A stretch of DNA of 64,000 nt from Methylobacterium thuringiense (GTDB lineage Bacteria; Pseudomonadota; Alphaproteobacteria; Rhizobiales; Beijerinckiaceae). The stretch spans positions 124,001-188,000 of the forward strand of contig NZ_BPRA01000024.1 of NCBI RefSeq assembly GCF_022179645.1. Reading direction: 5' to 3'. Below are positions 17,765 to 27,867 of this stretch, in pieces (positions within the stretch are counted from its first letter, which is position 1; each line of letters opens with the position of its first letter). The notes under the pieces are model-generated. The model did no database searches. It saw only the letters and a program-made list of their open reading frames with translations, and was not told the DNA's origin. A program made the position numbers and the translations under genes.

Positions 17765-18901
17765 ATGACGAACGACCGAAGTCGCGGCGCGGCCCTGGCC
17801 GCGCCCAATGCAGACGCCGATTCCCAGCCCCGCGAGGCCTGGTACGACCGCCTGCTCAACGTCTTCAATCTGCGCTCGCGGGACAGCCTGCGCACCGGCA
17901 TCGAAGACGCCCTCGCCGAGCCCGATACGGGCGAGGACGCATTCTCCCCGCTGGAGCGGGCGATGCTCAAGAATGTGCTCGGCCTGCACAAGGTGCGTGT
18001 GGACGACGTGATGGTGCCCCGCGCCGATATCGTCGCCGTGCCCGTCGAGACCAGCCTCGGCGACCTGCTCAAGCTCTTCCGGACCGCCGGCCATTCGCGC
18101 CTGCCGGTCTACGGCGAGACGCTCGACGACCCGCGCGGCATGGTCCACATCCGCGATTTCGTGGAGTATTTCGCCTCGAAGGCCGAGGCAGCACCCCGGC
18201 GCGCTCCGGCAAACGGTGCAGCTGCAACCGTCGCGAACGAGGACAAGCCCGCCCCGACACGCGTGCGCCGGCTGCCGGCTCGGGCGATCCGGGAACTCGA
18301 CCTCGGCAAGGTCGACCTGTCGGTGACGCTCGCCTCCACCCGCATCCAGCGCCCGGTGCTGTTCGTGCCGCCCTCGATGCCCGCCATCGACCTGCTGGTG
18401 CGGATGCAGGCGACGCGCACGCACATGGCGCTCGTCATCGACGAGTACGGCGGCACCGACGGTCTGATCTCCATTGAGGACCTGATCGAGGTCGTGCTCG
18501 GCGACATCGAGGACGAGCACGACGTGGCCGAGGGCCAGCTCATCAACCGCGTCGAGGGCGAGACCGACACCTACGTCGCCGACGCCCGCGCCGGCCTCGC
18601 CGAGGTCTCGGAAGCCACCGGCGTCGACCTCGTCGCCTCGGCCGGCGAGATGGCAGAGGAGATCGACACGATCGGCGGCCTCATCGTGACGCTGGCCGGC
18701 CGCGTGCCCTCCCGCGGCGAGATCATCGTCGGCCCGAGCGAACTCGAATTCGAAGTCCTCGACGCGGATCCGCGCCGGGTGAAGCGGCTGCGGCTGCAGC
18801 GTGGTCCCTCTCGAATCGGGCAGGTGGTGCCCCTGGCGCTGCCCGCCCCGCCGACGGCCTTGCCGCCGCCGGCTCAGGCGGCCGGGTCGGGCGGGGGCTG
18901 A
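17765..18901 (+). CDS. corC: CBS-domain CorC/YbeX-family protein
   Basis: 378 residues. A pair of CBS domains spans about 70-250, interrupted by a low-complexity Ala/Pro insert near 140-170, and a CorC_HlyC C-terminal domain is at about 265-350 (EIDTIGGLIVTLAGRVP). No transmembrane domain is present, which fits YbeX/CorC rather than full HlyC. Family roles are in magnesium/cobalt efflux and ribosome-linked physiology. It sits between ybeY and lnt. Confidence 0.88.
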   Translation: MTNDRSRGAALAAPNADADSQPREAWYDRLLNVFNLRSRDSLRTGIEDALAEPDTGEDAFSPLERAMLKNVLGLHKVRVDDVMVPRADIVAVPVETSLGDLLKLFRTAGHSRLPVYGETLDDPRGMVHIRDFVEYFASKAEAAPRRAPANGAAATVANEDKPAPTRVRRLPARAIRELDLGKVDLSVTLASTRIQRPVLFVPPSMPAIDLLVRMQATRTHMALVIDEYGGTDGLISIEDLIEVVLGDIEDEHDVAEGQLINRVEGETDTYVADARAGLAEVSEATGVDLVASAGEMAEEIDTIGGLIVTLAGRVPSRGEIIVGPSELEFEVLDADPRRVKRLRLQRGPSRIGQVVPLALPAPPTALPPPAQAAGSGGG

Positions 18902-18999
18902 GGCTGTCTCGCGAAAACTGATCGGAAGCCAAAGCCCGGGAATCGTGTAAAGCCCGCACGATTCCGAAAAGAGCCCGGCTGCCCGATGATTCCCACCGC

Positions 19000-20673
19000 A
19001 TGATCTTCGCGCGCAAGAGCGACACGCGTTCCGTGCCGGCGGCCGGCTGGCTCGATGGGACCGCGCATCGGATCATCCTGAGCCATGGCTGGCCCCGCCT
19101 CGGGTTGGCCGTGCTGGCCGGGGCTGTCGGCGCGCTGGCGATGCCGCCCTATGGCGTCTTTCCGGCTTTGGTCGTGTCGCTCACCGTGGCGGTCTGGCTG
19201 GTGGACGGCGCCAGCGCCGGCCCGCGCGGCTGGCGGACGCTGCGGGATTGCGCGGCGATCGGCTGGGCCTGGGGTTTCGGGTATTTCGTCGCCGGTTTGT
19301 GGTGGCTTGGGGCGGCGTTCCTGGTGGAGGCGGACCAGTTCGCCTGGGCGATGCCGCTCGGCGTGGTCGGGCTGCCGGCCGTGCTCGCGATCTTCTACGC
19401 CCTCGGCTTCGCGGCGGCGCGGCTGGTCTGGTCGCGCGGGCCGGGGCGGCTGTTCGCGCTCGCCTTCGGCCTTGCGGCGAGCGAGTGGCTGCGCGGGCAC
19501 TGGTTCACGGGGTTTCCGTGGAACGGCCTCGGCATGGCGCTCGGCGGCAACCTCTGGCTGATGCAGGGGGCCTCGGTGATCGGGCTCTACGGCCTGAGCC
19601 TGATCGTGGTGCCGATCGCGGCCGCCCCCGCGACGCTCGCAACCGGGGCCGGCACCCGCGCCCGGATCGGGCCGCTCCTCGCGGCCGCGCTGGCGCTCGC
19701 GGCGCTCGCCCTGTTCGGCGCCTGGCGCGTCCCGGGAAAACCCGACGCCACCATCGCGGGCGTGCGCCTGCGGCTGATCCAGCCGAACATCGCGCAGGAC
19801 GCCAAGTTCCAGCCGGACGACCGCTATGCCGTCGTCGACAAGTACCTCGCGCTCAGCGACCGGGCGGCCTCGCCCGATCGTAGCGGGATCGCCGACGTCA
19901 CCCACATCGTCTGGCCGGAATCCGCCTTTCCCTTCCTGGTCCAGCGCGATCCCGAGACGCTGGGACGCATCGGCGCGGTGCTGCCGGAAGGCAAGCACCT
20001 GCTGACGGGGGCGGCGCGGGCGCAGGAGCCGTTCACGCGCCAGCATGCGGTGTTCTTCAACTCCATCCTGACGATCGCGCACGGCGGGACGCTGGGCGAC
20101 AGCTACGACAAGGTCCACCTCGTGCCGTTCGGCGAATATCTGCCGGCTCCGCTCGATGCGATCCTGAAGGCGGTCGGCCTCCGGCAGTTCGTCTCGGTGC
20201 CGGGAGGCTTCACGGCGGGGAGCAGACAAGGCCAGCGCATCCTCACCGTGCCGGGTCTGCCGCCGGTGGCGGCGACGCTCTGCTACGAGTCGATCTTTCC
20301 CGGCGCCATCGTGCCGGCCGAAGCGCCGGTCGTGCCCGGCCTGATCCTGAACCTCACCAACGACGCCTGGTTCGGCGACACGCCGGGGCCACACCAGCAC
20401 TTCGCCCAGGCGCGGCTGCGCGCCGTCGAGGAGGGCCTGCCGCTGGTGCGCGACGCCAACAGCGGCATCTCGGCCGTTGTCGATGCGCATGGCCGCATCG
20501 TCGCCGCCCTGCCGCTCGGCACAGAGGGCGTGCTCGATGCTGATCTCCCCGCCCGCATCCCCGGCCGCACGCTCTACGCCCGCCTCGGTGACGCGCCCTT
20601 CGCGGTCCTGCTGCTCGGCGGCCTGCTGCTGGCTGCGGCCGGCCGGCGGCGCGAGGCGAACGGCATCGCATGA
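19000..20673 (+). CDS. lnt: Apolipoprotein N-acyltransferase Lnt
   Basis: 557 residues. Several N-terminal membrane segments are followed by a nitrilase-type domain with the Glu-Lys-Cys triad in WPESAFPF (about 307), YDKVHLVPFGEY (about 370) and CYESIFPG (about 428). Lnt adds the third acyl chain to the lipoprotein N-terminus in the inner membrane. Its stop overlaps the next ATG (ATGA), so the MFS gene is coupled to it. The window also encodes Lgt. Confidence 0.93.
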   Translation: MIFARKSDTRSVPAAGWLDGTAHRIILSHGWPRLGLAVLAGAVGALAMPPYGVFPALVVSLTVAVWLVDGASAGPRGWRTLRDCAAIGWAWGFGYFVAGLWWLGAAFLVEADQFAWAMPLGVVGLPAVLAIFYALGFAAARLVWSRGPGRLFALAFGLAASEWLRGHWFTGFPWNGLGMALGGNLWLMQGASVIGLYGLSLIVVPIAAAPATLATGAGTRARIGPLLAAALALAALALFGAWRVPGKPDATIAGVRLRLIQPNIAQDAKFQPDDRYAVVDKYLALSDRAASPDRSGIADVTHIVWPESAFPFLVQRDPETLGRIGAVLPEGKHLLTGAARAQEPFTRQHAVFFNSILTIAHGGTLGDSYDKVHLVPFGEYLPAPLDAILKAVGLRQFVSVPGGFTAGSRQGQRILTVPGLPPVAATLCYESIFPGAIVPAEAPVVPGLILNLTNDAWFGDTPGPHQHFAQARLRAVEEGLPLVRDANSGISAVVDAHGRIVAALPLGTEGVLDADLPARIPGRTLYARLGDAPFAVLLLGGLLLAAAGRRREANGIA

Positions 20674-21887
20674 ACGGGTCTATGACCGACACGAAGCCGG
20701 ACACCAAGCCGCACAGCCCGGTCCTGATCGGCCTCGCGGTGATGCTGGTGGCGTTCAACCTGCGGCCCGCCATCACCAGCGTCGGTCCGCTGCTGACGGG
20801 GATCGTCGCGGAGACGGGCCTGAGCGCCACGGGCGCGGCGGCGCTGACGACGCTGCCGGTGCTCTGCCTCGGCCTCGGCGGCGCGCTCGGACCGGCGGCG
20901 ATCCGGCGGCTCGGCGTCGATGCCGGCATCCTTGCCGGTATCGCGGCGGTCCTCGTTGGATTGCTGCTGCGCGGGTTCGGCGGCCTGCCGGCCCTGTTTG
21001 CCGGCGCGGCCGTCGCGGGCCTCGGCATCGGGCTGGCCGGCGTCCTGCTGCCGGCTCTGGTGAAGCGCGACTTCTCCCGGCAGGCCGGGCGGGCGACGGG
21101 GCTCTACACCATGGCGCTCTGCGTCGGCGCGGGCGCCGGCACCGGGCTGACGGTGCCGTTCGAGCACGCCCTCGGCCAGGGCTGGGCCGCCGCCCTGGCG
21201 CTGTGGTCGCTCCCGGCGCTCGTCGCGGTCTTCGCCTGGGCGCCGTTCGCCAAGGCCCGGCCGGCGGCCGCCGCGAGCGTCGCCCGCCGGCCCGCGCCGA
21301 GCCTGTGGCGCGAGCCGCTGGCCTGGCAGGTCGCCGGCTTCATGGGGCTGCAATCCTCGCTCGCCTACATCCAGTTCGGCTGGCTGCCGGCGGTGCTGCA
21401 GGGGCGGGGGCTCGACGCCCTCGATGCCGGATACCTCGCCGCCGTTGCGGCGATCGCGCAGGCTCCGGGTGCGCTGCTGCTGCCGACCGCCGCCGCCCGC
21501 GCCCGCGACCAGCGCGGCTGGATCGTCGGCGGCCTCGCCGCCATGGTGGCGGCCTTCCTGACCCTCGCCTTCGGACCTGAAATCCTGACGGTGCCGGCGG
21601 CGATCGTGCTCGGCTTCGCCAGCGGCGGCTGTTTCGGGCTCGGCCTCACCGTGATCGTGCTGCGGGCGCGGGATGCGGCGGGGGCCGGCGCGCTCTCGGC
21701 CATGGCGCAGGGGTTCGGCTATGCCCTCGCCTCCCTCGGCCCGTTCGGCTTCGGGCTCGCACACCAGGCCACCGGCGGCTGGGGCCTGCCGGCCCTGCTG
21801 TTCTCCGCCATCGCCGTGGCCGGTGCGATCTGCGGCCTCGGCGCCGGCCGTGCCCAACAGGTCGGTCAGGCCGCGCGCGGCCCGTAG
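20670..21887 (+). CDS. MFS transporter of the CynX/NimT type
   Basis: 405 residues with 12 predicted membrane helices. The opening [13 protein letters not shown] is the hallmark of the CynX/NimT subfamily, which includes cyanate and 2-nitroimidazole carriers. The substrate is not established. It overlaps lnt by 4 bp at its start and ynfA by 22 bp at its convergent 3' end. Confidence 0.85.
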   Translation: MNGSMTDTKPDTKPHSPVLIGLAVMLVAFNLRPAITSVGPLLTGIVAETGLSATGAAALTTLPVLCLGLGGALGPAAIRRLGVDAGILAGIAAVLVGLLLRGFGGLPALFAGAAVAGLGIGLAGVLLPALVKRDFSRQAGRATGLYTMALCVGAGAGTGLTVPFEHALGQGWAAALALWSLPALVAVFAWAPFAKARPAAAASVARRPAPSLWREPLAWQVAGFMGLQSSLAYIQFGWLPAVLQGRGLDALDAGYLAAVAAIAQAPGALLLPTAAARARDQRGWIVGGLAAMVAAFLTLAFGPEILTVPAAIVLGFASGGCFGLGLTVIVLRARDAAGAGALSAMAQGFGYALASLGPFGFGLAHQATGGWGLPALLFSAIAVAGAICGLGAGRAQQVGQAARGP

Positions 21888-22192
21888 AGGATCAGCGCCA
21901 TCCCGGCGAGGCAGAGCGCCGCGCCGGACAGGTCCCAGCGGTCCGGGTCGACTCCCTCGACGAGCTTCAGCCAGACCAGCGAGGCCACGACGTAGATCCC
22001 GCCATAGGCCGCGTAGGCCCGCCCCGCCGCGGGCGCGTCGGCGAGGGTCAGCAGAGCTGCGAAGGCGACGAGCGAGGCGAGGCCGGGCAGCAGCCAGAGC
22101 GGCGAAGCCCCGAGTCGTGCCCAGGCCCAGAAGGCGAAGCAGCCGGCGATCTCGGCGAGCGCGGCGCCGATGAAGGCGGCGAGATTGGTCAT
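21866..22192 (-). CDS. ynfA: YnfA/UPF0060 small multidrug-resistance-like membrane protein
   Basis: 108 residues and four membrane helices. [35 protein letters not shown] and the C-terminal [17 protein letters not shown] match the UPF0060 (YnfA) family, related to SMR efflux pumps. It is transcribed toward the MFS gene and the 3' ends overlap by 22 bp. Confidence 0.9.
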   Translation of the reverse strand: MTNLAAFIGAALAEIAGCFAFWAWARLGASPLWLLPGLASLVAFAALLTLADAPAAGRAYAAYGGIYVVASLVWLKLVEGVDPDRWDLSGAALCLAGMALILYGPRAA

Positions 22193-22323
22193 GCGGCCTT
22201 ATCGCCATGAAACCGGACCCGGCTGCGCCGGGCACCGAGACCCCAGGTTGAAATATATCGATATGCCGCAGACCCGATCAGGGCGCGGGCGCGTTCGATC
22301 ACCAAGGGATACTCTCCCGCAAA

Positions 22324-23052
22324 ATGGTGAACACGATGAATCGTATCTTGACCGTATCGGCAGCCCTGGCCGGCGCCCTCCTTCTGGTTCCCGTCGCAGC
22401 GGATGCCCGCGGCTTCGGCGGCGGTGGATTTCGTGGCGGCGGAGGCGGCTTCGGTGGCGGTGGCATGCGCGGCGGCTTCGGCGGAGGCGGGTTCCGGGGC
22501 GGCGGCTTCGGTGGCGGTGGCTTCAGGGCCGGCGGCGTCGGCACCAACGCCTTGAGTGGCGGCGTCTCGCGAGTCGGCGGCTTCGGCGGTCAGCGGGCCG
22601 GCTTCGGCGGGGCCGGATTCGGTAACGGGGTCCGCGGCGCCGGATTCGGCGGCGGGTTCAACCGCGGCGGTGTCGTCGGAGCCGGCAACGGCTATCGCGG
22701 CGGCTTCGCGGGCAACCGCGGCGGCTATTACGGCGGTCGCGGCTACGGCCGACGCGGTCTCGGCTACGGCGGCTTGGGCCTCGGTCTCGGGCTCGGCCTC
22801 GCGGCCGGCGGATTGGGCTACGGATACGGCGGTTATGGCTACGGTGGCGGCTACGGCTACGACGACGGTTATTACGGCAACGGCTACGCCCCGGCCGCCT
22901 ACGGTTACGACCAGGAGGGTTATGCCCCGGTCGAGACCGAGGCCGTCCAGCCCACCCGTTCCGTGTCCTACTGCGTCGCCCGCTTCCGTTCCTACGACCG
23001 GCGCTCGGGCACGTATCTCGGCAACGACGGCGCACGGCACGCCTGCCCGTAG
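22324..23052 (+). CDS. Secreted Gly-rich protein with C-terminal BA14K-like domain
   Basis: 242 residues. A signal peptide probably starts at the second Met (22336, MNRILTVSAAL...). Residues about 30-170 are dominated by short GGFGGGGF-type repeats, then GYGYGG repeats. The last 30 residues, with VARFRSYDRRSG and YLGNDG, match the BA14K immunoreactive/lectin-like domain of Rhizobiales. The repeat region suggests a flexible surface or envelope protein. Function is otherwise unknown. Confidence 0.75.
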   Translation: MVNTMNRILTVSAALAGALLLVPVAADARGFGGGGFRGGGGGFGGGGMRGGFGGGGFRGGGFGGGGFRAGGVGTNALSGGVSRVGGFGGQRAGFGGAGFGNGVRGAGFGGGFNRGGVVGAGNGYRGGFAGNRGGYYGGRGYGRRGLGYGGLGLGLGLGLAAGGLGYGYGGYGYGGGYGYDDGYYGNGYAPAAYGYDQEGYAPVETEAVQPTRSVSYCVARFRSYDRRSGTYLGNDGARHACP

Positions 23053-23064
23053 TTGACGCGGCAC

Positions 23065-23088
23065 GGCCCCCGCCCGAGGGCGGGGGCC
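23065..23088. terminator. GC-rich hairpin after the BA14K gene
   Basis: 11-bp perfect inverted repeat ggcccccgccc with a minimal loop, 12 bp after the stop. No T-run follows, so it may be a stability hairpin or a weak terminator. Confidence 0.5.
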
Positions 23089-23259
23089 GGATCGATGGTG
23101 AGCCGTTAAGAATACGAAAGATTTTTTGCTTCGTTTCGTGACAAAAATTGCGTTATGCGGTGAACATAAGACAAGTCGTCTTAGATCTTTGGCCTAGTGC
23201 CGGCATATTTTAGAAGATTCCATCCAGTTAATTCTCGAAAATTCGAATACCAAATCCGT

Positions 23260-23343
23260 CGTTGCGAGCGCAGCGAAGCAATCCAGGGCCAACTCACTGA
23301 CGTCGACCAGTTTGTCCTGGATTGCTTCGCTACGCTTGCAATG
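23260..23343. repeat. Long imperfect inverted repeat (REP/MITE-like)
   Basis: Two 28-nt arms, 23260-23287 and 23316-23343, are reverse complements with few mismatches (gcgaagcaatccagg / cctggattgcttcgc) and flank a 28-nt centre. This hairpin type is a recurrent intergenic element in alphaproteobacterial genomes (recalled, not searched). No protein is encoded here. Confidence 0.75.
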
Positions 23344-23554
23344 GCGGTGGTGGATACATCCGATCATCCGGAAATAGATATTCTGGGTTTTTCCATGCAC
23401 TCGTCTTTGGACCTACAGGGTGATCGCGGAACTCGAAACGACGGCCCATACCGAATGAGTCGATCCGAAACACCGACATTCCAGCGCTTGCGCCTCCACC
23501 GACGGAACGGTCCTGCCAAACCCATCGTTGCTCAGTCGGCTCAAGGAGATCGAC

Positions 23555-23641
23555 ATGCTGACCGGCGGATTGTTGTGGCTCATCGGGATTCCGATCCCCG
23601 TCATTCTCCTGGTGTGGTTCTTCTTTTTGCGCGGCCGATAG
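23555..23641 (+). CDS. 28-residue single-pass membrane peptide
   Basis: ATG with a good AAGGAG ribosome-binding site 7 nt upstream; the product begins MLTGGLLWLIG and ends FFFLRGR. It is a single hydrophobic helix with a basic C-terminal cap. A bidirectional hairpin terminator lies 34 bp after the stop. The site, codon structure and terminator support a real small gene, but the function is unknown. Confidence 0.55.
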   Translation: MLTGGLLWLIGIPIPVILLVWFFFLRGR

Positions 23642-23674
23642 GCTGACAGCACCCCAACGAAGGACGACCCCAAG

Positions 23675-23711
23675 AAAAAGCCCCGCGGAGCATAGGCTCC
23701 ACGGGACTTTT
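23675..23711. terminator. Bidirectional terminator between small ORF and katA
   Basis: Imperfect stem aaaagccccgcggagc / gctccacgggactttt with A-rich and T-rich ends, suited to terminate the 28-aa gene (plus) and katA (minus). Confidence 0.8.
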
Positions 23712-23734
23712 CTCTGTCGCGTTACCCCGAAAAA

Positions 23735-25324
23735 TTATTCGGCGGCGACGCGGTGGGCGTGCGAGCCGTCGGTGTAGGTCTCGGCCTGGAGACGCTTGCC
23801 CGGCGCAGCGCGGCCCGGCAGTGGCGGCAGGGCCAGCGCCTTTGCCAGATCGATGCCGGCGCCTTCGGCGACGCGGCGGCCGTAATCGGCGTCGGCATGG
23901 GAGAAGTGCCAGACCATCCGCAGCTGGATCGCCTCGGGGCACTGCTTCATGTCGCCGACGAGGTTGGCGATCAGGTCGTCCCGCTCCCAGGTCTCGAACG
24001 AGCGATAGCGCACGCCGGCCTGGGCGTAGTCGTCCTCGGTGCGCGAGGTCTGGTAGCGGCCGAGCTGGCCCTGCACCGGCTGGTGATAGTCATGCGCCGG
24101 CTTGGGAGCCTCGGCGAGGCCTTCGCCGACGGTCGAGGGCTCGTAGTTGATGTGCCGGTTCTGGCCGTGACCGTCGACGCCGTAGGTCATCTGGCCGTCG
24201 CGCTGGTTGGAGAAAACCTTCACGCCGGGCTGCGGAGCGTTGATCGGCAGCTGCAGGTAGTTGGCGCCGACGCGGTAGCGCTGCGTATCCGAGTAGGACA
24301 GCGTCCGACCCTGGAGCATCTTGTCGTCCGAGAAGTCGATACCGTCGACCAGAACGCCGGTGCCGAAGGCCGACTGCTCGACTTCCGCGAAAAAGTTGTC
24401 CGGCACGCGGTCGAGCACCATGCGGCCCACCGGCAGGAGCGGGAAGTCTTCGACGGGCCAGAGCTTGGTGTCGTCGAGCGGATCGAACGACAGGTGGTCG
24501 TTCGGGCCGTCGGGCATGATCTGCACGCAGAATTCCCACTCGGGGAAATTGCCCTTGGAGATGTTGTCGTAGAGGTCGCGCGTGGCGTGCCCGACATCCT
24601 TGCCCTGGATCTCGGCGGCCTGGGCCGAGGTCAGGTTGCGGATGCCCTGCTTCGGCTCCCAATGGAACTTGCAGAGCACGGCCTCGCCCTGGTCGTTGAC
24701 GAGCTTGTAGGTGTTGACGCCCGAGCCCTCCATCTCGCGGTAGTTCGCGGGGATGCCCCAGGGCGACTTGAGGTGCGTGACCATGTGGATCGCTTCGGGG
24801 TGCTGGGCCACGAAGTCGAAGAAGCGCCAGGCCTCCTGCCGGTTGGTCACCGGGTCCGGCTTGAACGCGTGGATCATGTCGGGGAACTTGATCGCGTCGC
24901 GGATGAAGAAGACCTTGAGGTTGTTGCCGACGAGATCCCAGTTGCCGTCGACGGTCTTGAACTTCACCGCGAAGCCGCGCGGGTCGCGCTCGGTCTCAGG
25001 GCTCTCCTTGGCGCCGGCCACGGTTGAGAAGCGCACGAACATCGGCGTCTTCACGCCGACCTCGTTGAGGACGCGGGCGCGGGTGTACTTGGAAGCCGGC
25101 TCGTTGCCGATCTTGCCGTAGGCCTCGAAATAGCCGTGGGCGCCGGCGCCGCGGGCGTGGACGACGCGCTCCGGGATCCGCTCGCGATCGAAATGCGTGA
25201 TCTTCTCGATGAACTGGTAGTTTTCGAGCGTCGCCGGGCCGCGCTCGCCGACCGTGCGGGTGCTCTGGTTGTCGCGGACCGGATGGCCCTGGCGGGTGGT
25301 CAGGATCGGGCGGTTGTCGCTCAT
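23735..25324 (-). CDS. katA: Monofunctional heme catalase
   Basis: 529 residues from the ATG at 25324. The catalytic His56 is in [11 protein letters not shown], the distal Asn in [12 protein letters not shown], and the heme-ligand region is [18 protein letters not shown]. It decomposes hydrogen peroxide. The length suits a small-subunit catalase with a modest C-terminal extension. It is transcribed divergently from oxyR across 127 bp, the usual arrangement for OxyR-controlled katA. An N-terminal frame extension to 25675 overlaps oxyR and is not coding. Confidence 0.95.
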   Translation of the reverse strand: MSDNRPILTTRQGHPVRDNQSTRTVGERGPATLENYQFIEKITHFDRERIPERVVHARGAGAHGYFEAYGKIGNEPASKYTRARVLNEVGVKTPMFVRFSTVAGAKESPETERDPRGFAVKFKTVDGNWDLVGNNLKVFFIRDAIKFPDMIHAFKPDPVTNRQEAWRFFDFVAQHPEAIHMVTHLKSPWGIPANYREMEGSGVNTYKLVNDQGEAVLCKFHWEPKQGIRNLTSAQAAEIQGKDVGHATRDLYDNISKGNFPEWEFCVQIMPDGPNDHLSFDPLDDTKLWPVEDFPLLPVGRMVLDRVPDNFFAEVEQSAFGTGVLVDGIDFSDDKMLQGRTLSYSDTQRYRVGANYLQLPINAPQPGVKVFSNQRDGQMTYGVDGHGQNRHINYEPSTVGEGLAEAPKPAHDYHQPVQGQLGRYQTSRTEDDYAQAGVRYRSFETWERDDLIANLVGDMKQCPEAIQLRMVWHFSHADADYGRRVAEGAGIDLAKALALPPLPGRAAPGKRLQAETYTDGSHAHRVAAE

Positions 25325-25438
25325 GCGCGAAATCTCTCCGTGATGGGGGACGATTCTCAGCCGAAGCTGGAACCGTTCTCGACACGGGATATGGCGCAGG
25401 CATCCCCCAGTGGCAAATGCATCGTCGCAAAGGTTGTG

Positions 25439-25453
25439 ATAGGCGCAACCTAT
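25439..25453. promoter_or_regulatory. OxyR-type operator half, ATAG-N7-CTAT
   Basis: A perfect ATAG-N7-CTAT element, the dimer half of the OxyR consensus, directly in front of oxyR; its last two bases are the first two of the oxyR ATG. It also lies within a 6-bp dyad AGGTTG/CAACCT (25431-25451). The second dimer site upstream is degenerate. Probable site for katA activation and oxyR autorepression. Confidence 0.65.
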
Positions 25454-26417
25454 GAATGTCGCCGGATTGTCGCTGCGGGACCTCGAATACGTCGTCGCCA
25501 TCGCCGACGAGACGCATTTCGGGCGGGCAGCCGAACGCTGCAACGTGAGCCAGCCGACGCTGTCCGTGCAGGTACGCAAGCTCGAGACCACCCTCGGCCT
25601 CGTGCTGTTCGAGCGCTCGAACCGGCGCGTGCTCCTCACCGAGGCCGGGCAGGCGATCGTGCGCCAGTCCCGCATCGTCCTGGCCGAGGCGCAGCGGCTG
25701 CTGGCGATGGCCTCCGAGGGGCGCGGCTCGCCGCTGACCGGGCGGCTGGTGCTCGCCGCAATCCAGACGCTCGGCCCCTACTACTTCCCGCTGGTGCTGC
25801 GGCGGCTGCGGGCCGAGTTTCCGATGCTGTCGCTGGCGCTGAGCGAGGCGCGCACCGCCGAGATCCTGGAGGGGCTGCGCGACGGGCGCATCGACGCGGC
25901 CCTGGTCTCGCTGCCGATTCCCGCCTCGGGGCTGACGGTGTCGCCGCTGTTCGACGAACCGTTCCTGCTCGCCTGCCCGGCCGACCACGGCCTCGCGCGC
26001 GGCGCCCTCGACGCCGGCCGGATCGCGGGGCCGGACCTGCTCCTCCTCGACGAGGGCAACTGCCTGCGCGACCAGACCATCGCCGCCTGCGGCGCCGGCA
26101 ACGCCTCCGGCCGGCACGCGACCAGCCTGGAGACCCTGCGCTCCATGGTGGCGGCCGGCGCAGGCTTCACCCTGCTGCCGCTGCTCGCGGCCCCCTCGGG
26201 TCCCGACCCGAGCGGGCTCACGGTGACGCGGCGCTTCGCAGCGGACGGTCCGGGCCGCACCATCGCGCTGGTCTGGCGCTCGAGCGACCCGCGGGCCGGC
26301 GGCCTCGCGCATCTCGCTGCGTTCTTTCGGAGCCATGTCCCCGACGGCACCATTGCCTGCCGGGACGCCGGCCACGCAGCCATGTCGAGCGGTGACAGCT
26401 CGGCCTCGGCGGTGTAG
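25452..26417 (+). CDS. oxyR: LysR-family hydrogen peroxide sensor OxyR
   Basis: 321 residues. The N-terminal helix-turn-helix ([21 protein letters not shown]) is followed by a LysR substrate domain. The redox pair lies in [13 protein letters not shown]: Cys204 and Cys213, the same 9-residue spacing as Cys199/Cys208 of E. coli OxyR. This supports OxyR rather than a generic LysR. It should activate katA, the divergent neighbour, after peroxide oxidation. Confidence 0.92.
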   Translation: MNVAGLSLRDLEYVVAIADETHFGRAAERCNVSQPTLSVQVRKLETTLGLVLFERSNRRVLLTEAGQAIVRQSRIVLAEAQRLLAMASEGRGSPLTGRLVLAAIQTLGPYYFPLVLRRLRAEFPMLSLALSEARTAEILEGLRDGRIDAALVSLPIPASGLTVSPLFDEPFLLACPADHGLARGALDAGRIAGPDLLLLDEGNCLRDQTIAACGAGNASGRHATSLETLRSMVAAGAGFTLLPLLAAPSGPDPSGLTVTRRFAADGPGRTIALVWRSSDPRAGGLAHLAAFFRSHVPDGTIACRDAGHAAMSSGDSSASAV

Positions 26418-26473
26418 CGCCACCCGGTCGCCCGCGCCCGGCCGGCGAAACGCTCCGCAACCTGCAGTAGCCC

Positions 26474-27526
26474 TTGCCCGATCTCCGCACGGTTTTCCGC
26501 TGGATCGCGCTCCTGGCGGCCTCCGCTTTCCTCGCCGCCGCGCTGAATCTCGCACGGTTTCCGGCGGCGCTGCTGCTCGGGCCGATGCTCGTCGCCATTG
26601 TCTTCGGAATTCGCGGCGCCGGCCTCGCCCTGCCGCGCCCGCTATTCCTCGCGGCGCAGGCGGTGATCGGTTGCCTCGTGGCCCATTCGATCACGCCCGA
26701 GATAACCCGGACCATCGTCGACGATGCTGCTCTGATCTGCGCCGCGGTGTGCGTTACGGTGCTCGCCGGGGCTATCCTGGGCATCATCCTGACGCGGCTC
26801 CAGATCCTGCCCGGCTCCACCGCCGCCTGGGGCTCGGCCCCCGGGGGCGCCGCTGCCATGGTCGCGATGTCGGAGGCCTACGGGTCCGACCCCCGCCTCG
26901 TTGCCTTCATGCAGTACGTGCGGGTCGCCGCGGTGGTGCTAACCGCTTCTGTCGTCGCGCGTTTCTTCGTGGACGGCTCGGCGCTGCCGGCGGTCGCGGC
27001 CGCCGAACCGGCGCCCGCGCTCTCCGTGCTGGCCACCCTCGGCATCGCCGCCCTCGGGGCCGGCCTCGCCATGCTGCTGCACATTCCCGCCGCCGCCCTG
27101 GTCGGGCCGATGCTGCTCGGCGCCGTCCTGCATACCACTGGAATCGCAAGCGTTTCCGTCCCCGGCGCGCTGCTCGACGCCGCCTATGCCGGCATCGGCT
27201 GGTATGTCGGCCTGCGCTTCAACCGGGAGACGCTGCGGGCGGTCTGGCACGCGCTCCCCGGCATCCTCGTCGCCACCGTCGCGATCATCGTCCTCTGCGG
27301 AAGCTGGGCCTGGGGGCTGACCTTCCTGCTACCGATCGATTTCCTCACCGCCTTCCTCGCAACCAGCCCCGGCGGTCTCGACTCGGTGGCGATCATCGCG
27401 GTCGGGTCGAAGGCCGACGTGTCGTTTGTGCTGGGCGTTCAGACACTTCGCCTGTTTACGGTGCTGTTGACAGGCCCGATCCTGGCGCGCTGGATCGCCC
27501 GCGCGGCACCGGGGCCGGGCGCATGA
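26474..27526 (+). CDS. AbrB-family membrane permease-like protein
   Basis: 350 residues, about 10 membrane helices in two repeats, each with a Pro/Gly-rich LLGPML or LVGPMLLGA motif and GSAPGGAAAM / ATSPGGLDS pairs. This is the AbrB (COG3180) duplication family, named for a proposed ammonia-monooxygenase link that is not proven. It starts at a TTG. Its stop overlaps dgkA by 4 bp. Confidence 0.8.
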   Translation: MPDLRTVFRWIALLAASAFLAAALNLARFPAALLLGPMLVAIVFGIRGAGLALPRPLFLAAQAVIGCLVAHSITPEITRTIVDDAALICAAVCVTVLAGAILGIILTRLQILPGSTAAWGSAPGGAAAMVAMSEAYGSDPRLVAFMQYVRVAAVVLTASVVARFFVDGSALPAVAAAEPAPALSVLATLGIAALGAGLAMLLHIPAAALVGPMLLGAVLHTTGIASVSVPGALLDAAYAGIGWYVGLRFNRETLRAVWHALPGILVATVAIIVLCGSWAWGLTFLLPIDFLTAFLATSPGGLDSVAIIAVGSKADVSFVLGVQTLRLFTVLLTGPILARWIARAAPGPGA

Positions 27527-27867
27527 AGGCCCTGTACATCGCCTTGCTGAACTCTTGGCGCGGCCTCGTCCACGGGGCCCGCACCGAGCGCGCGATCCGT
27601 CTCGAACTCATGCTGCTGGCGCTCGGCCTGCCGGCGACCGTCCTGCTCGGTGCGACGCTCTGGATCCGCGTCGCCCTGCTCGCGAGCCTCCTCCTGGTGC
27701 TCTGCGCCGAGTTCCTGAACACCGCGATCGAGAAGCTCTGCGACCACCTCCACCCCGGCCACCACGCCCGGATCGGCATCGTCAAGGACCTCGCCTCTGC
27801 CGGTGCCTTCGCCGCCCAGATGCTGGCGGCTCTCGTATGGATCGCCGCGGTCATTGATCGGCTCTGA
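27523..27867 (+). CDS. dgkA: Diacylglycerol kinase DgkA
   Basis: 114 residues and three membrane helices. The catalytic region AEFLNTAIEKLCDHL (about 65-79) is the family signature. It phosphorylates diacylglycerol left over from membrane-derived glycan synthesis. The ATG overlaps the upstream permease stop (ATGA), so it is translated as a pair with it. Confidence 0.9.
   Translation: MKALYIALLNSWRGLVHGARTERAIRLELMLLALGLPATVLLGATLWIRVALLASLLLVLCAEFLNTAIEKLCDHLHPGHHARIGIVKDLASAGAFAAQMLAALVWIAAVIDRL

Noticed and set aside
22150-23100. Possible CRISPR or tandem repeat array in the Gly-rich region
   Set aside because: The repetition follows Gly codons of a secreted protein in one frame; no spacer structure.
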